Of a stretch of DNA of 64,000 nt, positions 26,970 to 34,396 are shown one piece after another. Made by a program: the position numbers and the translations under genes. The stretch is from the NCBI RefSeq assembly GCF_903994045.1, contig NZ_CAJEWD010000008.1:1-64000 (forward strand). The letters run 5' to 3'. The notes beneath the pieces were generated by a model. That model did not search any database. It was not told the origin of the DNA and worked only from the letters and a program-made list of their open reading frames with translations. Source of the stretch: Jeotgalicoccus meleagridis (GTDB lineage: Bacteria > Bacillota > Bacilli > Staphylococcales > Salinicoccaceae). Each line of letters starts with the position of its first letter. Within the stretch, counting starts at the first letter, position 1.

Positions 26970-26981
26970 GAACGTATGTTC
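26970..26981. promoter_or_regulatory. LexA (SOS) box at the Fst toxin promoter
   Basis: GAACGTATGTTC lies within the 20-base near-palindrome AATAGAACGTATGTTCTATT (26966-26985). It fits the core GAAC-RNRY-GTTC of the Gram-positive LexA consensus; only the outermost C and G are replaced. Read leftwards, it sits just upstream of a TATAAT -10 box (26953-26958) and overlaps the -35 and spacer of the toxin promoter. The VOC gene on the other side starts 65 bases away and has its own AT-rich promoter region. Confidence 0.75.
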
Positions 26982-27046
26982 TATTGTGTGAAGTGATTTT
27001 TATCCTTTGAATTAATGTTATTATTGAGTAAATAAGGGGGATTCGA

Positions 27047-27415
27047 ATGACATATTCTTATCAAGGTATCGATCACGTACAAGTTGCAGCACCAAGAAAT
27101 CAAGAAGATGAAGCAAGAGCATTCTATGGTAAGAAGTTAGGTTTCCAGGAAATCAGAAAGCCTGATCAACTAGCTAAAAGAGGCGGCGTTTGGTTTCAAG
27201 TCGGTCATCACCAACTACATGTCGGAGTAGAAAATGATTTTCATCCTGCTAAGAAAGCACATCCAGCCTTTGAAGTTAAAATTATAAAAGACTTAAGAAG
27301 TAAACTACTGGAACTAGATGTAGAGATTATAGAAGATAACAGCTTAGAAGGTGCAGAACGATTCTATCTTCATGACCCATTTGGTAATCGATTAGAATTC
27401 TTAGAGTGGTTATAA
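27047..27415 (+). CDS. VOC superfamily (glyoxalase-like) protein
   Basis: A 122-residue vicinal oxygen chelate domain protein made of two beta-alpha-beta-beta-beta units. Metal-site positions are seen in IDHVQVAAP (His8), HHQLHVGVENDFHPAKKAHPAFEV and GNRLEFLEW (Glu near residue 118). Relatives include glyoxalase, bleomycin-binding and thiol-transfer proteins, and the substrate cannot be called. A GGGGGAT site precedes the ATG. It is flanked by the Fst toxin and by the remnant of a second toxin leader. Confidence 0.85.
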   Translation: MTYSYQGIDHVQVAAPRNQEDEARAFYGKKLGFQEIRKPDQLAKRGGVWFQVGHHQLHVGVENDFHPAKKAHPAFEVKIIKDLRSKLLELDVEIIEDNSLEGAERFYLHDPFGNRLEFLEWL

Positions 27416-27484
27416 TTATATATTAGAACGATTGAATGAAATAAATACTTCAAACTGGTAATATAATTCTGCATATGTTAAATT

Positions 27485-27551
27485 AAAAGTAACAAAAATA
27501 GTATTCATGGCTTCACCAAACCACTAAATGCTGGGAAGAGCATTTGGTGGT
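27485..27551 (-). pseudogene. Remnant of a second Fst toxin locus
   Basis: Read leftwards, GGTGAAGCC-ATG followed by codons for MNTIFVTF (start at 27508) matches the start of the intact toxin (GGTGAAAGCC-ATG, MDPIFVYF). After this the reading loses the toxin helix and runs on as unrelated codons. Directly upstream is a hairpin (27520-27551) with the same GGGAAG loop as the intact locus. I read this as a decayed duplicate in which leader and start survive. Confidence 0.6.
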
Positions 27552-27556
27552 TTTTT
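27520..27556 (+). terminator. Terminator after the VOC gene (GGGAAG loop)
   Basis: ACCACTAAATGCT pairs with AGCATTTGGTGGT (one wobble) around GGGAAG, followed by six T. It works as a plus-strand terminator and shares its loop with the Fst locus. Confidence 0.85.
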
Positions 27557-27613
27557 GTATGCTATAGAAGATTATAATGATTTAAAAAGTCGTTGATCAG
27601 ACAGCATCTTTCA

Positions 27614-27650
27614 AAACACTAAGTGCCTAAAAAATGCATTTGGTGTTTTT
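27614..27650 (+). terminator. Second related terminator hairpin
   Basis: AAACACTAAGTGC pairs with GCATTTGGTGTTT (11 of 13) and is followed by T7. The stem is a diverged copy of the hairpin at 27520-27551 (CACTAARTGC with GCATTTGGTG), so the two arose by duplication. Confidence 0.8.
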
Positions 27651-27705
27651 TTATATGCCTTTTAAGTTTTAATACTAAAAAAATATGACCATCCATGCTA
27701 ATATA

Positions 27706-27717
27706 GAACATATGTTC
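27706..27717. promoter_or_regulatory. LexA (SOS) box of the Y-family polymerase
   Basis: GAACATATGTTC is a perfect 12-bp palindrome; with the next G it gives GAAC-ATAT-GTTCG of the LexA consensus. It ends 17 bases before the polymerase start codon and overlaps the likely -10 region. Confidence 0.85.
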
Positions 27718-27734
27718 GATATAGGAGGGTCTAT

Positions 27735-29006
27735 ATGTATAAATTATATAATTATCATCTCTGTCCCGAGCGAGATATTCTCTGCGTAGATTTAAAAAGC
27801 TTCTTTGCCAGTGTCTCTTGTATCTTAAAAGGGCTCGATCCTATGAAGGTCAAGCTCGCGGTCGTAGGGGATACTAAAAGCATCGGTTCTGTCGTACTCG
27901 CAGCGACACCTGAGTTAAAGAAACTCGGCATTAAGACAGGTTCTAGACTATTTGAAATCCCAAGTAGAAGTGATATTTATATTATCAATCCGTCGATGAA
28001 AGTGTATTTAGATTACACCAAACGTATTTCAGAGATTGCTTTAAAATATATCGCGCCTGAAGACTTTCATCAATACTCCGTCGATGAGTTCTTTATGGAT
28101 GTTACCCATAGTTATCATCTATTTGCAGATAGTCCCAAAGCACTCGCTAAAATGATCCAGGATGAAATCTATGACGAAACACATATTCATTCGACGATTG
28201 GTATCGGTGGCAATCTTTTATTAAGTAAGGTCGCTTTAGATATAGAAGCGAAACACATGCCAGACGGTATTACAGAATGGCGTTACCAAGACGTACCAGA
28301 GAAACTTTGGAGGATAAAACCACTCAGTAAATTTTGGGGGATAAATCGACGCAGTGAAAAGAAACTCAATCAACGCGGAATCTTTTCCGTAGGGGACCTA
28401 GCAAATTATCCCTATACTTATTTGAAAAAAGACTTTGGCATTATTGGTGTTGACTGGCATCTCCATGCCAACGGTATTGATTTTAGTCAGATTAGTCAAA
28501 AGCACGTTGTCCATTCACCTTCTATTGCTAAAAGCCAAATACTGATGAGAGACTACCGCTTCGAAGAAACCTATGTCGTCTTATTCGAACATATCGATGA
28601 AGTTGTTCACAGAATGCGGTTGATGAAACAACTCGCGAGAACCGTCCATTTTACAGTCGGCACTAAAGACGGTCATGTTTATCGTAAACAGTTCACCATT
28701 AATGCAGGATCGAATAATGAAATGGATATTATGAAATTAGTCTGGAAGCATCTAAGTAGAATGGCAGATCCCTATGCACTTTATCGAACCATATCGGTCT
28801 CATTGTCGAACTTTATACCAGACAGTGCCAAGCAAATCTCACTCTTTCAAGACACCGACCAACTCTTAAGAGAAGAAGCCTTAATGAAGACCATAGATGA
28901 CGTGAAAGAAAAATATGGACAGCTATCCATTATGAGAGCCATCAGCTGTACAGAAGCCTCTACCTTGAAATTAAGAGAAGGTTTAATAGCGGGGCATAAA
29001 AGGTAG
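27735..29006 (+). CDS. Y-family DNA polymerase (UvrX/UmuC-like)
   Basis: A 423-residue translesion DNA polymerase. The first catalytic Asp is in ILCVDLKSFFASVSC near residue 18, and the catalytic Asp-Glu pair is in YSVDEFFMDVT near residue 118. Two helix-hairpin-helix-like segments follow (near residues 195-225), and a little-finger domain fills the C-terminal third. It resembles the UvrX/YqjW branch of Bacillales. AGGAGGG precedes the ATG. A LexA box lies immediately upstream, so it is expected to be induced by DNA damage. A small membrane-protein gene follows 23 bases later. Confidence 0.92.
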   Translation: MYKLYNYHLCPERDILCVDLKSFFASVSCILKGLDPMKVKLAVVGDTKSIGSVVLAATPELKKLGIKTGSRLFEIPSRSDIYIINPSMKVYLDYTKRISEIALKYIAPEDFHQYSVDEFFMDVTHSYHLFADSPKALAKMIQDEIYDETHIHSTIGIGGNLLLSKVALDIEAKHMPDGITEWRYQDVPEKLWRIKPLSKFWGINRRSEKKLNQRGIFSVGDLANYPYTYLKKDFGIIGVDWHLHANGIDFSQISQKHVVHSPSIAKSQILMRDYRFEETYVVLFEHIDEVVHRMRLMKQLARTVHFTVGTKDGHVYRKQFTINAGSNNEMDIMKLVWKHLSRMADPYALYRTISVSLSNFIPDSAKQISLFQDTDQLLREEALMKTIDDVKEKYGQLSIMRAISCTEASTLKLREGLIAGHKR

Positions 29007-29029
29007 AGTCATACTATGGAAGTGATGAT

Positions 29030-29281
29030 ATGCGAATTGGTATATTGATACTATCTGTCGTCAATTTAGTCTATTTGATTACCACATTTGCTGCCAATGA
29101 CCTGACTAATATTTACCTGTCACCATTTGGCTTACCGCATTATATAGCAATTGCCCTCGCCCTCTTAAGTGTCCTAGTATTGATTATTACCAAGTCCGGA
29201 GAAGGTAGAGATAAGAAATTACTGCTTTCCTCTATGATTATCAATATTGTTGGTATCTTCTTAATCCGCATTTTCTTTTAA
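29030..29281 (+). CDS. Small membrane protein in the SOS operon
   Basis: An 83-residue protein with three hydrophobic helices (about residues 3-20, 36-54 and 64-82) separated by short polar loops. I do not recognise a family. It follows the polymerase by 23 bases without a terminator or clear promoter, so it probably shares the LexA-controlled transcript. GGAAGTGAT precedes the ATG. A role in membrane or division control under DNA damage is possible only by analogy with other small SOS membrane proteins. Confidence 0.65.
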   Translation: MRIGILILSVVNLVYLITTFAANDLTNIYLSPFGLPHYIAIALALLSVLVLIITKSGEGRDKKLLLSSMIINIVGIFLIRIFF

Positions 29282-29308
29282 AAGGAGCAGACAATTCTGC
29301 TCTTTTTA
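29282..29308 (+). terminator. Terminator after the polymerase operon
   Basis: GGAGCAGA pairs with TCTGCTCT, followed by TTTTATTTTG, directly after the 29030-29281 stop codon. Confidence 0.8.
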
Positions 29309-29387
29309 TTTTGTTTTTATCAGGTTTGATGTAAAGATAAAAATGGTAGATATAAATTAAATGGTAATATTTTTTGGAGGTCAGTCG

Positions 29388-30251
29388 ATGAAAAGAGTTG
29401 TGAGTGTGATGGCAGTACTGATGCTTGCTGCATGTAACAGTGGAGATACTGAAGATGAAGCGGTCAATGAAAAAAGCCAGCAAGTTGCAGAAAGTGAAAC
29501 AAATGAGGAAGCAGAGAATAATGATAGTGAAGAGGTAGAGACAGAAGAAAGCTCTGAGGACGAAGAATCCAGTGATACGAGTGAAGCGGATAAGGCTCAA
29601 GAAGAAAGCAGTGACTCTGAACCTGATGTAGAATCACAAAATGAAGAAACAGAAGAAACCGATGAAAGTGCAGAAGATAACACTGAAGTGGCTGAAGACG
29701 AAGCACATCAAGAAACAGCAGTTAGAGAATTCACAGATGCAGAAAAACAAGCTATGGTAGATGAGTTTTACACTTGGGCAGTAGAGCGAGCTGAGGTAGG
29801 TGGAATGGCAGTTAATGATTACTACTTTGGTCATGGTGCTGCAGGACGTGGTGACTGGTATGCAACAACACCCCATGGTGATGTACAAGTACAGGATCAA
29901 GACAATCCGGGATTCGATGCATTTAATATCCACGCAATCGGAGGTATTGTATTTTATCAACCCATTAGTGGAGACTATGGTGCAGATGAAAATACAGAAG
30001 TAGAAAGCACTGCATCTGGCTATCAGACTATGGCCATAGATGGTACAGATATCCATAAATATATGTTAGCCGATAACGGAGTAGTCTATGAACACATTTC
30101 AGTCAAAGAAGAAACGAGCCTGTCATCAGGATTCGGTGAATTCAATGATGACGGTACACGCGGAGAATATGCACCCGCTTCAAGATTCGAAGTCTCAGGA
30201 GACCAAGATGCACAGGAAGAATGGCAGAGAATATTGAGTAAATATCAGTAA
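29388..30251 (+). CDS. Acidic-linker lipoprotein
   Basis: A 287-residue exported lipoprotein, counted from ATG 29388, which has GGAGG eight bases upstream; an earlier in-frame ATG at 29361 lacks one. The signal peptide ends in the lipobox LMLAACNSG (Cys near residue 17). A long Glu/Asp/Ser linker covers about residues 20-110. The C-terminal domain (about 115-287) has many Trp/Tyr/Gly residues, including AVNDYYFGHGAAGRGDWY, and vaguely resembles the DUF4767/Lreu_0056 type of Firmicutes lipoproteins. Function is unknown. The acidic linker resembles that of the VWA lipoprotein at 18963, though the folded domains differ. Confidence 0.8.
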   Translation: MKRVVSVMAVLMLAACNSGDTEDEAVNEKSQQVAESETNEEAENNDSEEVETEESSEDEESSDTSEADKAQEESSDSEPDVESQNEETEETDESAEDNTEVAEDEAHQETAVREFTDAEKQAMVDEFYTWAVERAEVGGMAVNDYYFGHGAAGRGDWYATTPHGDVQVQDQDNPGFDAFNIHAIGGIVFYQPISGDYGADENTEVESTASGYQTMAIDGTDIHKYMLADNGVVYEHISVKEETSLSSGFGEFNDDGTRGEYAPASRFEVSGDQDAQEEWQRILSKYQ

Positions 30252-30255
30252 GAGA

Positions 30256-30597
30256 TTATGCTTTAAAAGCAAACACGAATATCAAACCATTCACAATACC
30301 AAAAACCAATGACAACATAGTTCCTACTAGAACATACTCACTTTCTTTACGAACAGACTCGTCAGATTTATCGCTTGAGAAGCGGAGAATAGATTTGGCA
30401 GCAACTAAGAGTCCAAGTGCAGTGTATTGATTTAATATCACAAATGCTATAGTCAGCAACCTTTCGCAGTAGCCGATCGTCATTCCAATACGGTCGGTTT
30501 CTGTGTTTTTCTCACCGGATAAAATTTCTAAAATAATTTTAATGAAAAATCCACTTAGTAAGTAAAAGACAATACCAACAATAATTAAAAGTGTCAT
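30256..30597 (-). CDS. Membrane partner of the SatD-like protein
   Basis: A 113-residue membrane protein with about three helices. The central stretch IGYCERLLTIAFVILNQYTA followed by ALGLLVAAKSILRF matches what I recall of the C-terminal part of DUF3307 membrane proteins, which accompany SatD genes. The N-terminal DUF3307 region itself is absent, so this is a shortened partner. It overlaps the start of its upstream gene by 4 bases, which shows translational coupling. Function is unknown. Confidence 0.75.
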   Translation of the reverse strand: MTLLIIVGIVFYLLSGFFIKIILEILSGEKNTETDRIGMTIGYCERLLTIAFVILNQYTALGLLVAAKSILRFSSDKSDESVRKESEYVLVGTMLSLVFGIVNGLIFVFAFKA

Positions 30598-31259
30598 GAC
30601 TGACCTCCTGATTGTGTGATATTTCGGAGCTGATCGACTAATTCATCAGAAGTTAGTTGATAAGTCGATTTAAGGTAATCAATAATCTCTACTAACTGCT
30701 TTACACGTGACAATCGCAAATGTTTAGAAATGGTCGGTTCTGACCGCTCTGTTTCTTTAGCAATCTCTTTTTGACTTACTCCTGCTAAATAATACTGCAT
30801 GGTCTCTTGCTGTATTTTAGTTAATCCTCTAAAGATGTCCGTCGCATACATTAAAGCAATCTCGATCCCTTTAGACATATCTGGACTAGCAAAATCCTGG
30901 ATGTTTGATTTCTTGATAGCTTGGAGCGATTCTCTCACATTTTTAATGGATGGATGATTCCAGTGTTCGGGATTACCTTCAGGAAAAGGAATGTCTACAC
31001 TGTGGAAACTACACTTTAATGGAAAGTCAGAAGCGGGCCAGAGAATTTTTACATAAAGAGACAAGAGAGCAGTATAGTTCTCTTTATCTGACAGAATAAA
31101 GAGCTCATCTCCCATACGGTAATTAACATATACTTTGTGTTTATCTGTATTTAAAGCCTGCAACTTTTTTTCTATAAAAGTAAGATGATTGTATATCTCC
31201 TCTGGTGCCTTAGTACTATTCGATACATCCATAATCAGCATAGATAAAATATGAATCAA
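30594..31259 (-). CDS. SatD-like protein with C-terminal helix-turn-helix
   Basis: A 221-residue protein. The N-terminal 100 residues look like the SatD family (PF16264): an opening LIMDVSNSTKAPEEIY, then a central YVNYRMGDELFIL strand pair like those of nucleotide-cyclase folds. Residues about 142-185 form a helix-turn-helix with GLTKIQQETMQYYLAGVSQK and EIAKETERSEPTISKHLRL. It is coupled to the membrane gene downstream. SatD was named in Streptococcus for secretion and acid tolerance, but its reaction is not known. An 8-bp inverted repeat upstream is a likely self-regulatory site. Confidence 0.8.
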   Translation of the reverse strand: MIHILSMLIMDVSNSTKAPEEIYNHLTFIEKKLQALNTDKHKVYVNYRMGDELFILSDKENYTALLSLYVKILWPASDFPLKCSFHSVDIPFPEGNPEHWNHPSIKNVRESLQAIKKSNIQDFASPDMSKGIEIALMYATDIFRGLTKIQQETMQYYLAGVSQKEIAKETERSEPTISKHLRLSRVKQLVEIIDYLKSTYQLTSDELVDQLRNITQSGGQS

Positions 31260-31291
31260 CTCCTTAGCTTAATAAGGCAATTATATATTAA

Positions 31292-31337
31292 TTAGCCTAA
31301 AAAAGCGAATTTTATATAATTAGTTTAAATAGGCTAA
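31292..31337. promoter_or_regulatory. Inverted repeat upstream of the SatD-like operon
   Basis: TTAGCCTA (31292-31299) and TAGGCTAA (31330-31337) form a perfect 8-bp inverted repeat 38 bases apart (centre to centre), bracketing the AT-rich promoter region of the leftward operon. Its own helix-turn-helix protein is the natural candidate to bind it. Confidence 0.55.
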
Positions 31338-31352
31338 TTTAAAAAGTGTAAA

Positions 31353-31478
31353 AGGACTTGGAAATCTGAAATATAGTTTTCCAGGTTCTTTTTTCCATTT
31401 AACATGATTTTTGACATACCCAATGGAATTTTCATCGATTTTTGATTTCAAGGCTAGGCTTATGTCTAGCCTTTTTTT
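31353..31478 (+). terminator. Two plus-strand terminators without an upstream gene
   Basis: The 440-base gap between the SatD-like gene and the GMC operon holds two terminator-like hairpins on the plus strand. One is near 31353-31396 (GGACTTGGAAA with TTTTCCAGGTTC, then T6). The other is a perfect one at 31450-31473 (AAGGCTAG with CTAGCCTT, then T7). No plus-strand gene lies upstream. They may end short RNAs started in the repeat region at 31292-31337. Confidence 0.6.
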
Positions 31479-31636
31479 GCGTTCATCCACCTTAAATCCA
31501 TCCTCTGAGCACTTTTTATCTCAAAGCCAAAATTAAATGTTAGACTAACAATTTAGATATCTAAATAAAGTGAATAATCTAATATTATATTACACTTATT
31601 ATGAATTTTATCTCTTACATATTAAATTTTGAATGT

Positions 31637-31659
31637 TATAATATCCTATTGTAGGATAT
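31637..31659 (+). promoter_or_regulatory. Promoter and operator of the GMC oxidoreductase operon
   Basis: A consensus -10 box TATAAT (31637-31642) overlaps a perfect inverted repeat, ATATCCTA-TTG-TAGGATAT (31641-31659). A protein bound there would cover the transcription start. The regulator is unknown. Confidence 0.6.
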
Positions 31660-31701
31660 ATTTCCCAATATTATAGATAGAAAGATATGGAGGTAAATGA
31701 A

Positions 31702-32484
31702 ATGGCGAAGGAAAAGCAATTTTCACGACGTGATTTCTTAAAGACCACTGGAGCCGCAACTGGAGGTATTATCGGTGGTAGTTTGCTCGGTGGGTTGGTC
31801 GGTTTTAACTTACAAGACCTAGACAGTGAGGAAACTGTCACAAAGGATGAAGCAGGAAGTTCTGAAGCTTCAGGTGATTCTGAGGCTAGTGGTACAACAA
31901 TTCCAGAGGCTGGTCGAATTTTCTTTGCTAACGACGAAGATTTCAACACAATCGAAGCAGCAATGGAAAGAATTTTTCCAGAGGATGATATTGGTCCAGG
32001 GGCAAAAGCACTTGGTGCAGCTTACTTTTTAGACGCACAGCTTGCAGGTTCATACGGTCGTAATTCAAGAGAATACATGCAAGGTCCTTTTTACGAAGGA
32101 ACAGACACACAAGGTTATCAATCTAACCTAAATCGTGCGTCTTATTTTAAACTTGGTATTCGTAAACTACAAGAAGAAGCGAATGACCGTCACGAGACAG
32201 CCTTCTCTCAATTAGAAGCAGGACAACAAGATGATATCTTGAAAGATTTTGAAGCAGACAAAGTCGACTTCAATGTACCGAAAAGTACAGCAACTTCAGC
32301 TTACTTTTTCCAACTGTTACGTGAAGCAACTTTAGACGGTGTTTACTCAGACCCGATTTACAGAGGGAACAGAGACATGGCGGGCTGGAAGATGAAACAG
32401 TTCCCAGGACACCAGCACTCTTACTTAGATGTTATTGAGAGTGACGAATTTCAAGATATCGATCCATTGCCTAACTTTGGCTAA
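31702..32484 (+). CDS. Gluconate 2-dehydrogenase subunit 3 family protein, Tat-exported
   Basis: A 260-residue small subunit for the GMC oxidoreductase encoded next. The N-terminus has a twin-arginine signal, QFSRRDFLKTTGAA, followed by a Gly-rich hydrophobic stretch, so the folded pair is probably carried across the membrane by Tat. The mature domain is the PF13618 type, with the conserved C-terminal stretch SDPIYRGNRDMAGWKMKQFPG near residue 220 (split here at the family core GWKMKQFPG). I start at ATG 31702, eight bases after GGAGG, rather than the in-frame ATG at 31687 inside that site. The subunit likely stabilises and exports the FAD subunit. Confidence 0.9.
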   Translation: MAKEKQFSRRDFLKTTGAATGGIIGGSLLGGLVGFNLQDLDSEETVTKDEAGSSEASGDSEASGTTIPEAGRIFFANDEDFNTIEAAMERIFPEDDIGPGAKALGAAYFLDAQLAGSYGRNSREYMQGPFYEGTDTQGYQSNLNRASYFKLGIRKLQEEANDRHETAFSQLEAGQQDDILKDFEADKVDFNVPKSTATSAYFFQLLREATLDGVYSDPIYRGNRDMAGWKMKQFPGHQHSYLDVIESDEFQDIDPLPNFG

Positions 32485-32511
32485 TAGTTGAGATTATAGG
32501 AGGAAATAGAA

Positions 32512-34242
32512 TTGGTAAAAGAATTAGATAAAGTGGATGTCGTCACAATTGGTGCAGGTTGGACTGGCGGAATCGTTGCTGCAGAGACATCCAAAGAAGG
32601 ACTTAAAGTAAAAAGTTTAGAACGTGGGGGTTACCGTGATACAAATGATTACCAACACGTTCATGATGAATTAAAATACGCACAGCGTTATGAGTTAATG
32701 CAAGACACATCTATTGAAACACTCACCTTTAGAAACTCTAGAGACGAACGTGCTTTACCTGTTCGCCGTTTAGGTTCATTCTTACCAGGTAGTGGACGTG
32801 GTGGTGCAGGGACACACTGGAATGGTCAAACTGACCGTTACATGGCCTATGACTTTGAAATCAAATCCATGACAGAAGAACGATATGGTAAAGAAAAGCT
32901 CGCTGAAGATTCTGGTCTACGTTACCGTGACTGGGGAATTACTTTTGATGAGATGGAAAAATACTACGATAAATTCGAAAAAACTGCAGGGGTCAGTGGT
33001 GAGGAAAACCCGCTAGGTGAAAAGCGTTCTAGCCCATATCCAAACCCTCCGATGATCAAGACAAAAACATTAAAAATGTTTGAAAAAGCAGCCCAAGAAT
33101 TAGACTTACATCCAATTATGATGCCATCATCTAACATGTCACAAAGTTACGAAAACCCAGATGGCGAAACATTGAATCCGTGTCAGTACTGTGCCTTCTG
33201 TGAACGCTTTGCGTGTGAATACGATGCTAAAGCAACGCCAGATGTCACAGTATTAAAAACAGCAGAAAAAACTGGGAATTATGAAATTCGTTATCACTCC
33301 AACGTGACTGAAATCGTTACAGACGAAAATGACGATAAAAAAGTCACTGGTGTTAAATTTATCGATACAGAAACACGTGAAGAGTTCTTCCAACCTGCTG
33401 ATGTGGTTGTACTCACAAGTTTCTTATTTAATAACTACAAATTACTTAGAGTCTCTGACATCGGTGAACAATACAATCCAGAAACTGAAAAAGGGACACT
33501 AGGTAGTAACTACTGCTATCAAACCGGTTTAGGTGCCACTGGTTTCTTCGATGAACAGTTCAATACCTTTATGGGTGCTGGGGCACTTGGTATGATTGCG
33601 GATGATTATAATGGAGACAACTTTGACCATGAAGATCTTGATTTCATACATGGTGGATCCATTCACTTCGTTCAAACAGGTAGCCGTCCAATCTTAACGA
33701 ATACCACTCGTAAAGACACACCAGCATGGGGTGAAGAGTTTAAGAAAGAATCCATTAATAACTTCACTAGAACACTAGAAGTTTATACGATGGCACATAC
33801 TGGTCCACATAGAGATCACTACTTGGATTTAGATGAGACATATAAAGATGCCTTCGGTAATCCACAAGTGATGCTTACTTACAACTGGACCGAACAAGAC
33901 AATGCTAGAAATAAATATTTAACTGAGAAATGTGCAGAAATTGTTGAGCAAATGGGTGCTAAACACATCGATGTTGATAATGATGACTTAGGTAATTATG
34001 ATATTGTACCTTATCAATCTACTAACATTTCAGGTGGTACACCGATGGGAACCGATCCAGAAAACAGTGTAGTAAATACTTGGTTACAACACTGGGACCG
34101 TGACAACTTATTTGTTGCAGGTTCAAGTACCTTCGTTCATAACTCAGGTAACAACCCAACAGGTACAGTCGGTGCGATTGCTTACCGCTGTGCAGAAGGT
34201 GTCATTAAATATCATAAAGACAATCAAAGACTAGAAGACTAA
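32512..34242 (+). CDS. GMC family FAD-dependent oxidoreductase
   Basis: A 576-residue flavoprotein of the gluconate 2-dehydrogenase large-subunit type, which oxidises sugar acids or alcohols and passes electrons to the membrane chain. The FAD-binding start is VVTIGAGWTGGIVAAE near residue 9. A Cys-rich segment CQYCAFCERFACEY lies near residue 223, and the GMC C-terminal block with VHNSGNNPTGTVGAIAYR lies near residue 540. It starts at TTG 32512 behind AGGAGGA. It has no signal peptide and relies on the Tat signal of its partner 27 bases upstream. No cytochrome subunit is adjacent, and the substrate is unknown. Confidence 0.9.
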   Translation: MVKELDKVDVVTIGAGWTGGIVAAETSKEGLKVKSLERGGYRDTNDYQHVHDELKYAQRYELMQDTSIETLTFRNSRDERALPVRRLGSFLPGSGRGGAGTHWNGQTDRYMAYDFEIKSMTEERYGKEKLAEDSGLRYRDWGITFDEMEKYYDKFEKTAGVSGEENPLGEKRSSPYPNPPMIKTKTLKMFEKAAQELDLHPIMMPSSNMSQSYENPDGETLNPCQYCAFCERFACEYDAKATPDVTVLKTAEKTGNYEIRYHSNVTEIVTDENDDKKVTGVKFIDTETREEFFQPADVVVLTSFLFNNYKLLRVSDIGEQYNPETEKGTLGSNYCYQTGLGATGFFDEQFNTFMGAGALGMIADDYNGDNFDHEDLDFIHGGSIHFVQTGSRPILTNTTRKDTPAWGEEFKKESINNFTRTLEVYTMAHTGPHRDHYLDLDETYKDAFGNPQVMLTYNWTEQDNARNKYLTEKCAEIVEQMGAKHIDVDNDDLGNYDIVPYQSTNISGGTPMGTDPENSVVNTWLQHWDRDNLFVAGSSTFVHNSGNNPTGTVGAIAYRCAEGVIKYHKDNQRLED

Positions 34243-34247
34243 GTCTC

Positions 34248-34286
34248 ACCCCCTTTAAGTTGAAAGACACTTAAAGGGGGGTTTTT
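34248..34286 (+). terminator. Terminator of the GMC operon
   Basis: CCCCCTTTAAGT pairs with ACTTAAAGGGGG around an eight-base loop, then five T. Confidence 0.92.
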
Positions 34287-34396
34287 ATTTGAAAATATTG
34301 ATGTTACATGTAGCGAGAATACCTATATTAGATGAAACTGATTGTTAAATCTGTTACTATATTAGAGATTAAGTATTGATGAACGGGAGTGCCATT

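Noticed and set aside
26966-26985. The LexA-type box controlling the VOC gene instead of the toxin
   Set aside because: The box is about 65 bases before the VOC start, with a separate AT-rich promoter region between, whereas it overlaps the toxin promoter next to TATAAT. Joint control is possible but less likely.
27040-27050. GATTCGAATG as part of a tRNA
   Set aside because: No cloverleaf can be built around it. It is the ribosome-binding region and start of the VOC gene. I saw no tRNA or rRNA gene in the window.
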